NCBI RefSeq assembly: GCF_001039355.2
Contig: NW_019775751.1
Location: 4,292-66,291, forward strand
Length of the DNA stretch: 62,000 bases
From: Lingula anatina
Taxonomy: Eukaryota; Brachiopoda; Lingulata; Lingulida; Lingulidae
Direction: 5' to 3'
This document shows positions 34,912-47,286 of the stretch, one piece after another. A program made the translations under genes and the position numbers. The notes beneath the pieces were generated by a model. It was not told where the DNA came from. It saw only the letters and a program-made list of their open reading frames with translations, and did not search any database. Numbering within the stretch: the first letter of the stretch is position 1; each line of letters opens with the position of its first letter.

Positions 34912-37900
34912 TTTTATCTTGTTTTGTATTATTTTTTTTATTTTGCTTATTTAAATTCAAATGAGGGAGTCCTGCCCATAGACAGTTAGAACTACATGTA
35001 CTTCACAGACACTTTCTTTTTCACAGTTACATTTCTTGCCCATTAAGGCTGCTGAAGTTCAATTTTTTCCTTTCAAGATTGCTTTCAAAGATTACTTTGA
35101 ATCGCAATTCATCCAAACTGAACAATAATATTATGTTAGGCTGGAGAGGATGTTTTTAGTGCTTGGTTTGTTTGCTCTTCTCGCTTGGAATTAATTGGAC
35201 AAGAAAATGTAGACATTGTCATGTTCATTTGTTTGAAATTGCTCTCAAACAACACATGTTATGTGCATCTGTTCGTAAAATGCTCTGAAACAACAATTAG
35301 CTATTAAGAACATGAACTGTGACATCTGCTGTCTAAAATGATTTTGAATAACTTCAACTAAGTGCCTTGATACGAAAATATAGTCAGTATTAAAGCAGCT
35401 GTTGCAGTAAAAAGATTTTTTTGTCTATTTTTTCTTTATTTTAGTTTTTACTGCTGTTAATGAAATGAGAATAATGTCCATTTAGTCTGCAACTGTGTTA
35501 GCCAAACTTATAACACAAAAATGCAATGCTCAAGTATGAATTATGAGCGTGATTGAATTGTACTTTTTTCATACATGTATATGAAATTCTGTTGGTTGCT
35601 CTACTTTTCTGTTTATAGGTGATATCAAACATTATGTTCATGTTATTACTAGTACAAATTTTTAAAAATGTCCTGAAAATCGATGTTTAGCAAAGCACCA
35701 TAAAAGAAATGTCATAACTCTTTTAAATATACGATAAGTTAAAGTAATATAAGGTTATGTTTTAAAACCCACTGAAATACTTAATATATTTAATGAAAAT
35801 AACGTGGTTTAGATTAAGTTGGACAAAATAAATGGACAAAATGGCTAACACAGCAGCTATGTTCTTACCATAAACTGACCAGTATAGGAGCTAGATCATT
35901 GATGGTGACCAGATAAACTGACCACTGGTCAATATTGTCCTTGCAGGTGAAGTTAAAGCAGAGGGATGCCCTATTTGACCATCTGGCCCAGAGGTACCCC
36001 CAACATTCCAACACAATACAGGGGTACCATCAGAGAGTACCGGACCCTGCTATGGAGGTGAGAACACAGAACCAGAACAGACCTGGTCATCCCCCTGTGA
36101 ACATTTGTCTCATTTAACATTCACTTACTGTTTTCAATCTATTCTAGAACATTTGGTGTATTTTTTTTTACATTTCTAATGTTGTTCTGTAATGAATATA
36201 ACAATGAACAGATCAAGAATGTTTAATTAAAAGATTAAAAAATGTTTTAGGACAGATTGTAAGTGAACCTTAAATGAGACAAATTTTCGCAGGGGATGGG
36301 TTTTGTATTTATATTTTGTATTGATATGGGAAAGTTTTTAAATTTCTAGGTATAAGATTTTGAATGGAAAAATTGAAAGTGGCTATAAATTGAAGTTAGT
36401 TATAAATCAGTCCTTCTGTTATTTCTTTCAGAATCTGATATGATTTATATTATTTTCATGAGATTAGTAGTTTGTTCTAAGGTTACACATTAATGCTGAA
36501 TTATATCCAGTTAACATCTTTGTGAAGTATTTTTAAACCACAGAGGATGAATAATTTCAGATGGCTAATGTCCTAGTTTTTTTTTCTTGTGTGTGTTTAT
36601 CTGTGCAATCCTATCAGTTTAAACAATCGAGGTCAGATGAAAGAAAATTTTGGTTTGAAAAATTTTGTTTGAGGTAAATGACAAACTAAATCCACATTAC
36701 ACAGTAATGAATCACACAGTCTACTGTTTATAAGAATTTGCTCACATAAGCAAAACAAAAACAAGGTCAGATGGCTACAGTTGTCTTTTTCAAATGATCA
36801 AAGTGCTAACAGCAAGCAAGCAAACCTTTTCATATAAATTCCTTGCCTTGCCTCATAGGAAATTCAAAACATGTATGATTGGTATAGTTGATGTGTGGAA
36901 TAGTTAACCTTCAACTGTGAAAATTTGAAAGCAAGAAATGTTTCAACATTTAGAACAGTGTTGTTTTCTCACAAGCAAAATAGTCAAAATATAAATTACT
37001 CGTGCCTATCACTTCCAAATAAAACACTATGACTTTCTAATTCTAGGTTCGACCCTCAAGTGTTCAGATGCAGAGAAGAATGGTTGCTCAGGACCAACGC
37101 CAGCATTACGGATACGAAGAAGAGGATGATGGAATTATGTCTGAGGCAGAAACAGAGGCCACAGGAAATTTTCGTCGAGGAGGATTTGTCCGTTCCAGTC
37201 TCCCTATGAGGTCCCCGCGTGGAGAAAGACCACCAGGTGAATGAAGATTTTTGTCTGCCATATGTAGTTCAGTTTATTTCAGAAAGATATTAAGTGTCTT
37301 TATGTTGTATTCCACATCTGCCTTATATTTGGTATGAAAGTGCAAATATATATTTGGTATATTAAGAATCTACAACTTGTTTTGAATTAATGAGTTTATC
37401 TTTATCTTCAAACAATGCAGCTATATGATGCTGAAAAAGAAACAAAGAAAGAATGAAATTCAAATAACGTACAGTACACTTCTGTGCACAAAAGTCCAGC
37501 TTCTGATTCAGTTTTTGTTTAAATGTTTGAAACTACAACCATATGAATCCAAACATGCACTTTGACTATTTAAAGTCATTTGTGATGTTCATCTTTTTCA
37601 TTTAAATTTATACATTTAAGTATTCATTCATTTTTTATATTTTACATAACATTGAAATATTTATAAAATTTCAGCCTTGGTATTTTTGGTCTTCAACGGA
37701 GCCACAAAGCGAGCTCTCCTGCCTCCAGAGCTGGCTCACTTAGACACAATCAAGGCTCTCTTTGCTCGCTCGTTTGGTGACCAACTCAACATGAAGATGT
37801 TAGAAAACCCCCGCAAGAAGATCTTTGTCATGGATCCCAACAGCAACTACTATCGCCCTCTAGAGGATGTGAGGTATGCAGTGTAACAGACTGTCAGCCA

Positions 37901-40900
37901 TACTTACAATACCATAAGTTGTTATGTGAATAATGTGTTCATTAGGTTTTTTAATGTGATTGATTATTTGATTGATTGGGTGTTTACTAGGCTAATTTGT
38001 TATTTTTAACCAAGCTTAGTGTTCACAAGGCACAGTGAATGAAAAATATGTGCATTCAGTTATGTAATGTATGCCACCTCAGTTTATTGCAGTAGCTCAT
38101 ATAAAACAAGCAAGCCATCTTTAACTGATTTGGCGCATTTTAGAGTGTTCCATGCTTGAACCTGAACTAAATAAAACTATATTTAGTCCCTGAAAAAATG
38201 TATTTCAGAAATACAATTTTAGCATCATATTACTCCATTATTCCAGAGATATCCGTGACCGTTGTGTTCTGAAGCTCCATGACTTAGACAGTAAAGACAC
38301 GCTTCAGACTAAGCCAGTTTACTATGGCAACAGAAACTATGAGGACCCTAGCTACTACTCTGAGCCAGAGTATGACTCTGGAGTGTCTCACATGCGCCGT
38401 CCACCCACCAAGTCACCCACGTATCATGGCTATCCTCCACAACAGGTATCTGTAGTAAGGAATGTAGAAATTGTTTCTGCTTGCATCTTTTGGACCAATT
38501 TTTTCATCGACTAACTGCTCTGATTTATTAGTTTTTGGATCGTAGATCTATTAGAATAGTTTGCTTCAGTGATAAAATGAATTATTTCAAGAAAGTGCTT
38601 AGTAAGTGTTTGTTTGTTTGTTAATACTTCATTATATGATTTACAGACCTAAGTCTAAATATTTTTGAGAATTGGAATTCTGCTTTTAAATACCTCTGAA
38701 ATTTGCCACTTTTCTGCTAAATTTTGGTACCTCTTGGTATTCTGGCTGTTGATCCTCAAAATGAGTTATATGACCATTTATTTACATTTATAGCTAGAGA
38801 CTTGGATTTTGTTGTGGGTTTCAGTTGATCTTGGCCTGTAATGTTACTGAATACTTGAATTTTTCAAGTTAAATTTAGATCACCATCACCTGCACAGTTT
38901 GATTATGTGTTAAAGTGTTTCAAGTTGGCATGCATTGTTCTTGTTTTATGTTTTGAAATCTAAAACAGCATGCATATAACCCTCATAGTTTTCTTTATAA
39001 TGGAATAATACCTCAAATTGCACTTTAGTTAGCATGCACAGAATATTCAGTTTGAGTCGTGTTTATAATGGAATAATACCTCAAATTGCACTTCAGTTAG
39101 CATGCACAGAATATTCAGTTTGAGTCATGTTTGTTTCTTTCCTTTTCCTTCTCTCCTTCCTTCCCTCACCTCACTTCACGGCACCTCAGGTCCCTGGTCA
39201 AAGTCGCACACTACCACCACCTAGTGAGTACATGTCACATGACGAGATTCAACGCATGTTTCTACAGCAGCAGGTGGTGGCAGGCCGTCCTCCTGGGAGA
39301 GGCCCCACCCCCACAGGGCAGTGGGAGGGGCAGAGGGGAAGAACCACGCCCACGACTCAGCCATATGGACCTCCTCAAAGACCGCCCCCTTCACCAGGAC
39401 CTCATCAAGGTGGGCACATGTTTGATTGACACTGTCATATAGTTACTGTGGAACTCATGGAAATTATAAAAAGAAATTGTGTGCTAAATATCAGGGATTT
39501 GATAGCTGTTGAAACTGCTGTACCTTTGGAATATGAAATTCTTGAAGCATGAAAATAATGGGGACTTATGTCGGTCAGATTAATTCAGTCTCTGTATTAA
39601 ATTTAAAATCTGTTGTTCTAAAAAAACATGTTTAAGCTTATATTTCACCAGACAGTGAATAAATTGTGAATCTTGGTCCATTTTCACACATAAATTTAGA
39701 TAATATTAAACTGTTTTAATTACAGACATGAGTTTTTTTCTGTGGCTGGACAGATTTATTTGATTAACTAAATTAATAATGTAATTCAGTTCTAATGGGA
39801 CCTTAGGATGCCCCAGAACCCCAGCCCCAAAAAAGTGTTGTTCCACAATAAAAGTTCAGAGATTTAGATAGGGAGGCAGGAGAGTTCATGTCTGTAAATT
39901 AACTTCATTGTCAGTTAAAAACTTAATTGTCCAGCTCCCCTTTCCAGGCTACCCACCCCAACCCTCCAGACAGATGGCAGCCCAGAGTTTACCCACCACC
40001 CCCATCATGCAGCGTGACCCCCGCACCATGAATTATAACAATGCGTACCAGAGCGGCACCAGGTCTGGGAATGTGACCCCCACGCCTGGCAACGACCCTG
40101 GAACAAGGTGAGGAATTTTTTTTACAAATATTTGAATGTGGAAGTTTATTTTAAATTTATTTGCAATTTTGCACATTAGCAAGTAAAAGCCATAGGTTTT
40201 ATCTTTAGCAGGTGTTATGAAATAAAAGGTGAGATTGTTAAATGATGTTTTGAACACTCATTTGCTGTGGCAAGACAAGATTGCATGGAAGAACTACAAA
40301 ATATTTTATTTTGAGTACAATTGATTTTTCAGTGTATGCTGGTAAATGTTAAGCAAAGTGATGCAAAATTTTCCATATTTCTTAAAGCACATACTTTATA
40401 AAAAAAGTCATGAACATTTCACAAAGAAATGAAATACACAACCCCTGTTTCTTCTCCACAGAATGCAGATGGCCAAGATGGAGGCACAGCTAGCCAACCT
40501 GACTGCCCTGGTCCATAATGTGGTCAGTAGACCAGGCAGTGCAGCCGGCAGTTTGACTGGGAGTCACAACAGTGGCAGTGCCTCTAGTGAGTAATTAGTG
40601 AATGAAATGAAATCTTGTGAGATTTATATGAGATGAAGGGTGAGGAGGGGAGGGGGGGCTCTTTTACAGAAGTGGCAGTGCCTCTAGTGAGTAGTATTTG
40701 GTGATATGAAAGCTTGAGAGTTTATGTGAGGTGTAGGGGGGGGGAGGGGGGAGGGAAGTGTTCTTTTACAGAAGTGGAATTATAGCTTGCAGTAAAATGT
40801 TTGAAGTTTGTAATTGTATGAGATTATATAATTAAAAGAACAGAATAAGGTGATAGATTTTGTATTTTCAGAGGTTCTGAAGGAGGGCAAAAGTTTTTCT

Positions 40901-43900
40901 GATCAGAATCACACATTACGTCAGAATGATTATATTTAACTTAAAAATGTAAATTATATATATGTCAGATTTTAATAGACATACAAGTTCATACAATTGC
41001 ATAAATCGTTATCAACATTAAATAATGGCAACATTTCAGAGTCCACCCAGTATTCTCCCACTCCTAGCAGTTCTGTATCATCTCTACAAGGTATACAGCA
41101 TGCACAGAGCATGAGCATGCTACACAGATACAGCCAACAGAGATAGTAGAATATAGAACTGTACATTATTTAACATTGCTTGAAATAGAAAAGTTTTATC
41201 ATAGATAACTTGCATGTCATACCATGGCCCTGAAAAAAAATACACTTTGTGATTGATGATGAGAATGATTAGAAACTTTGGAATTGGATTTTGTTCTAAT
41301 GTAGACATTTTTATCGTCAAACCTAGTATAATTTGTACTTTCAGGTAGCAGGCAGTTGAATATTTGAATTAGGTAGCAATTAATCATTTGTGGCATGATT
41401 TTTTGTCCCAATTTTTGCATGGTACACTCACAAAGTAAAGTGAATGTATGTGCATGATAAATTGATGAGTTAACAAAAATAAAATGTGCAAAAAAAAAAG
41501 GAAAGAAACAGCAGAACTAAGTTCTATTTTCTAACAATATTTGATATAGCATATTGCATTCAAAATGAGCTTTATGGAACTTTTTGCTACATTTAATCAT
41601 CTGTATTTTGATTATTGTTCAATAAAAAGCTAGTTATACTACTAGCAGTTCAACCTTGCACTCATTTATATTCCAGGAGACTGGTAGGGAATTTGAAGGT
41701 TGTCCATACTTTCAGTATACAGTGCAAATATGTTAAAACTTTTTTTTTGTATAAAACAATGTTAGAATTGTAAATTCATAAATATAATCAAGAACATTTC
41801 AATTGGTCAGGTAAATCTAGTGGCTCCACCTCCTTACCAAAGCCAGAGATGCTGGCGGGAAATTTGAGAGTCACCCATGTTCCCAGAATGCAGTGCCAAT
41901 ATGTTTAAACTTTCTTATATGAAACATTGTCAGAATTGTAAATCCACGAATATAATCAAGAGCATTTCCATTGGTCAGGTATATCTGGTGGCTCCACCTC
42001 TACACCGCAGCCAGAGATGAGTTCTGAGGTACAGGACTCCATCAGAGGACTCCAGGCAAAGGCCAAGGAACTGAAGACAGAGTGTCGCAATCTCAGACGG
42101 ATACAAGAGGCACAGGCTGATAACATACGGGATACTATAAGAGAAGCTTTTGAAAAAATAAAGGTACTTAGAATGACTTGGTACATTGTGTGCAACTTTT
42201 TCCTATTTGTTCACAGTTTATGACTGTTTGTTTTGTATTGTAGGATTATTTCTGTGGGTTTGGCTGAAACTATTCCCTGCTCTTGATGTTCCTTTGCAGG
42301 AGACAGGAAAATAAAGCCATTATAATTAAAAATTCACAATTCTTTGCTGAGTCTTGTATACTTGTATCCCATAATGTTCTAAACATCCCACAATCCTTTG
42401 TGTTATTAGGATGCCATGACAGGAGTACCAGGGGCCTCTGGACACCCACTGAGAGCCAGACGGAGTAGAGCAGACGTCCATTGTGACACATTTAAACAGG
42501 ACTGCAAGAGAGTGGAAAATGAACTTGGGTAATGAAGAGAATGCGCATACCATTTCTTCTTCTAACTTGTTACAAGGTTTCTTTATCCTAAGATTTCATA
42601 AAGCTAGTTTGTTTCTGCTTTGACACACTACACAGAGATGTTCACAAAGCAAAGATTGAGAGCCCTAAGGAAAAAAAATTAGAAATAAAACTTCTCACTG
42701 AAATTGTCCCAAATAAAATTATTTTTCAAAAATATTTGATTCTTACACTGTGAGTGAGGGACTATGTTGGGTTTGCCATGGAATGATGATTGTGATTGGG
42801 CATGATCTTTCAGTGATCTAGAATCATCAGTTGAAGAACTTCGCAGTGATGTCATCAACAGACGGTGCAGGGTCAATATGGCTGACGTGGAATCCATGGC
42901 GCTGGCACTGAGTCATATTAGCAAAGCACTTGGAGAGTTGAAGGGTAATAGTTAAGTCTTTTTCTCAAATGTGGCACAATTCTTTAAACATTTGTTCAAA
43001 TTATTTAGTAAAACTGGATATTAGAAATGGAATTATTTGATATAACAAAGTTAACTTAGATTTTGGGCATTTGTGTTAAAAAGTAGCATACTATAAGGTG
43101 TATTTTTACCTCTCCTTGTCTTTTTATGGTACACATTGCTACTTACAAGATATTTGCCTTTTACTTTTTCAAGTTTAAGACAATTGTGTTTCTTCCTTCT
43201 CCTATAGGTGGCTTCCCTGTGTTACAAGAGGAGCTGAAGACGGTAATGACAGCAGAGATGGAAGTGGTCGTTAAGGAAGAAAAGTAGGTCAGACTTGGAT
43301 AGTTCAAGATTGTCATACTGAAACACAGCTGGAAACTGTAGTTTCTATACGATAAAAAAGGTTATTGCCGTAAGTGCTAAAAAATGACATATTTGAGAAT
43401 GAAAAAATCTTATATATAACATAAATGATGCATGGAATGATATTACCAGTTTAAACTAAAGATCTTCTCTCTACATGATATAAATAGTATTATATTCTAC
43501 CCCAATGTTTCAGATATTTGAAGGATGAGCCAGAGAGACTGGAGAGTGCATTAAAGAAGTGCAAAAAACTTACAGGAACTCTTTTTACTCTAAAAAGGTG
43601 AGTTTTTTTTTTTTACTGGGATATGTTTGTGCATTGAATGTGCTTGTTTCCTTTGAATGAATTTTGGTGGAAATTTGACATAGGTTACTATTTAGAAGTT
43701 GAATTATTAATAAAAGATTTTTCTAACAAGTTCTGGATACCATGATGATTGTAAAGAGTGTCTTGCCTGTTTCTTTTCGTATATTTTTAATGTCAGTGGC
43801 CTTTGAGAATGAGTTGAAGCATGGGTCCCTTTCTGCTGTTTAGTTTGCTAAAGTTAATTGGTAATGAGCCAGTGGAGTGCTTTTTAATATGAAACTGCTT

Positions 43901-46447
43901 CAAAAATTGCAATATTACCATCAGAGCATCAATTCACAAAAAAATTATAAATTTTGTCTTTGGAAAAAAATTGAACAGTCCTTCATGTGAGTGAATTATG
44001 TAATTTTCAAAATCCCAGTATAAAAAAGAACCAGAAAGTAATGTCCATTAATGAAATGTTATTTAACTGCAGATTCATTATGATATTATTCATATATCAT
44101 GTTATTAGATTTGTTTCAATTTATATCAGTCAAGTACTATGATTCAGTAATATGTCTAAACTCTTTAATGAGGCATATGATATTTATAAGAAGGATGTTA
44201 ATTATAAAGAGGCACTGTTGCCACTCGTTTCAGACTTGTCACTGAGCCGAGTCAATCCCCGCCAAAGTCTATCCTTAAAACCAGTAGCTCATTTCGACGG
44301 CCCAAAACACTCGCGCCCAATGGCGGAAAGGTTATAAACTGTGTTTCTCGCACTGCTGGCATATTTCAAGAGAGTTTCACAACTAATTCTTTCGGGCCAA
44401 ATTTGGGTGTAAAGGAGGCTGAGAGATCTGTGAAACTTTCTGCTTGGTGTACATTTCGCTGTAATGCTGGATTTGCACTTTTGCATGGCATCTTAAAGAC
44501 CTTGGGCTTTAAATGAATGATAGTCACAAAAGGCAGCTAATTATCACTTGTTAAAATTAAAATTTTTATATAACAGATATTTTTTTATATAATTTTATAA
44601 TTTACTATGGGGTGGGAAAGACCCTAATAAAAACAATATTTGTGCTTTATGTCACAATACAAGTCTACATTAAAAGTAAATTTTTTAGGGGTATCTTGTC
44701 ATGTGACAAGTTACACCTTGGATTAATCCAAATTGATTTTCAGAAACTGCATAATTTTTTTGCCACCAATTTTCCTTTCCTGTTATTTGCTGTCAAATGA
44801 CTTGCCTACACAATGCAAAAGTGAAATCTTGCATGCTTAAATGTCTCATTGTAATGGTATAATTAGCTAAGTGGGTGGTGTATGTGCATGTTTTTTATCA
44901 TCCTTGGTCCTTCCCTCTTCACCCATCATTCATAGATACAGCATGGCGAACAGTGTCCACGTATTTATGGCAAGGTACCCAACTTTTCATCCTACCCTCT
45001 GGCCATTCCATTCCATGTGTTGCCTATGTGAAATCCTAGAAAATGGCACTAAAAGGACATTTCCTTATGCATGCAGAGTTATCCCCCTCCTTCCTGTGGT
45101 ATTCAGGGCTTTTGTGCCTGCTATATCATTCATTTGTCTCAGTTGTTACCCTGTATAGACATACTTCACCAAATGATAGTTGAATGTCAATTGTCACTTG
45201 AACAGTCTGTCATGTGTCACTTGTCAGCTGTCATCCCATATATCATTGAACATTGTTCTTGCAGCTTTAGCATTGGGGAGTATTTTTTCAGTTGCCAGTA
45301 TGAGCAGTACATGTTGTTGCTGTTGTTGTTGTCATCATCTTTGCTTAATGCTTAATGTTGTTGTTGTAGGTGTTTAATTAAGTGTTGTTTGTGCCTTGCT
45401 TAATAATGTTTATCCTTATAGTTGTAAGTGGTTTTCGGCAAGATCATGGCTAAACTTTGATAGATTTTGTCCAAATGAAATGGGAGTATCCACCATTTTC
45501 CTTCCACCATTTTAGTTTTGGGTTGAATTGTTCTGCATAACATACAACTTATTTAGTTTAAACTGATTCCTTTTTACACAGCGTGAGCTTGTCAGTTATG
45601 AGTGGATGTAATTTTTTGTACAGCATATATGTAACAACAGGGATGGGAATGTACCTTGTATTTTGCATGTAATATAAAAGAAAGTCAACAATTTTTGTAT
45701 TTCATTTTTAAAGATGGGATTATTAAAAACCCAGTTGAAGGCATTTATAGAGAAATAATTGAATATCTGTGTCTGTCAGCATTGGTAGATAATTGCTATG
45801 ATTGTGGGACATGAACTTCTGGATGATCTGTCAGAGTTCAACCTTAGTCATAGTAATCATCTACTGAGACATTTCTGGTCCAGAAATTTACTTTTAAAGA
45901 TTCTGTGCATATGTTAACCTTTCGCGAGGGCAAAGGNTGTAATGGCTGCTGTTGAGTTCAGGCTACATGTACATAGTAATTGTGACACTAATTCACTTCA
46001 CAACCGTTTTTATTCACAAAAAAAAGTACTTGCTGCTGTCACCAAAAACATGTGTCATAGACAGTTTTGACATGTGTCTATATAATACCAATGGTTTCCA
46101 TGGTAATTTAACACAAAAATTGTTACTATTAGACCATTGCCTTAAGCTTATACTAGTACTAACTACATATCCTTGATTTATAAGTAGTGCTGTAGGTGAT
46201 AGGTGTCCAAGTAGTTATGAGGTGCCTTGATTTTTGTGTGTTAATAATCGCACACATGTTTATGAGTGTGAAGAGTATTCATGCATGTGAGGTTGAAAAT
46301 ACATAACTTTTTGTGCATGCAAGAGCATGTGCTTGTACAGATGTGTGTACTTTTATGTGCACAGATGCATCTTTTACATATGCTACACTAAACAACGGGA
46401 GGAGATTGATGTTTGCTATTGAGGATGTACTTTTAAGTTGTATGGAT

Positions 46448-46514
<67 letters not shown>

Positions 46515-47242
46515 TGCGTGAGGGAGAAAAAGAGAGTGTGGAGAGAAAGCACTTATATAATTTTTTAATGTTAATTGTAGATTTTCAAGCTTTTTCAAGC
46601 ATCTGCATGTGCTTGTTTATCATGCCTATACACATGCATGCGTACATGTGTGTGTGTGTGGTTATAATATCAGTCAAATAGTAAAAGCTGACAGAAAAAC
46701 ATTTGGAGTAAATTTGAAGTTGTTCAGTATTGTACAAGGTAAAAGTGGAGTTGATGACATTGATAAATTATTTCTCACTGATGTAGGATTGATATACAAC
46801 ATATATACAGATGGTGGTGTTTGTATTGGCAGATTATCTTGTCAATAAGAGATACTGTGCTAAGGCTCTGTTCTCACAACTTTTAGATCGATCTATCACC
46901 GCGGGGAGTCTCACTAGATTACTGTCAGATATATAATCCCCCTTAAGTGTCCGTCCCCGCCTACTACAAGCTTTAAGGGGTAATTATTTTTCGTGTCCGC
47001 CTGGCTGATAGCTATTTAGCGTGAACCCCCAGGGAGTTAGGTCGATCCAATGTAGGTCGATCTAATCTATGAGAATGGGGTGTAAGATTAGCTTACTATT
47101 TTGCTCCAAGTTTATAGCCTAGTACACTGGTACTGTGTCATTTCTATATATACTTAAAACCATTCAAATGGATGAGTCAGAAAATAAATATATTTTAGTA
47201 GATATTGTTCAGATTTATGTTTGTTTACATTTAATGATTTCT

Positions 47243-47286
<44 letters not shown>

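Larger units (their letters stand above)
31986..45936. repeat. Allele A block (~14 kb) carrying E2-E15
   Basis: Direct near-copy of 45939-60500. It stops at CAAAGG directly before the n at 45937; in the other copy the same point (60498) enters a run of about 17 G, a plausible reason for the contig to end. The copies differ by SNPs, microsatellite lengths and indels, with most introns a few percent different and others under one percent. Confidence 0.9.

Noticed and set aside
39131-39442. 103-codon frame overlapping E7
   Set aside because: A shifted reading of the GC-rich E7; the frame with matching splice phases and family features is the other one.
40876-40910. An extra exon after E9 beginning at TTTTCAG|AGGTTCTGAAGG
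   Set aside because: In the E9 exit phase it meets TGA after about ten codons and has no donor; E10 at 41040 fits phase and is conserved.
44943-45158. 73-codon ATG frame in intron 15
   Set aside because: Allele B carries a 27-base insertion that truncates it after about 48 codons.
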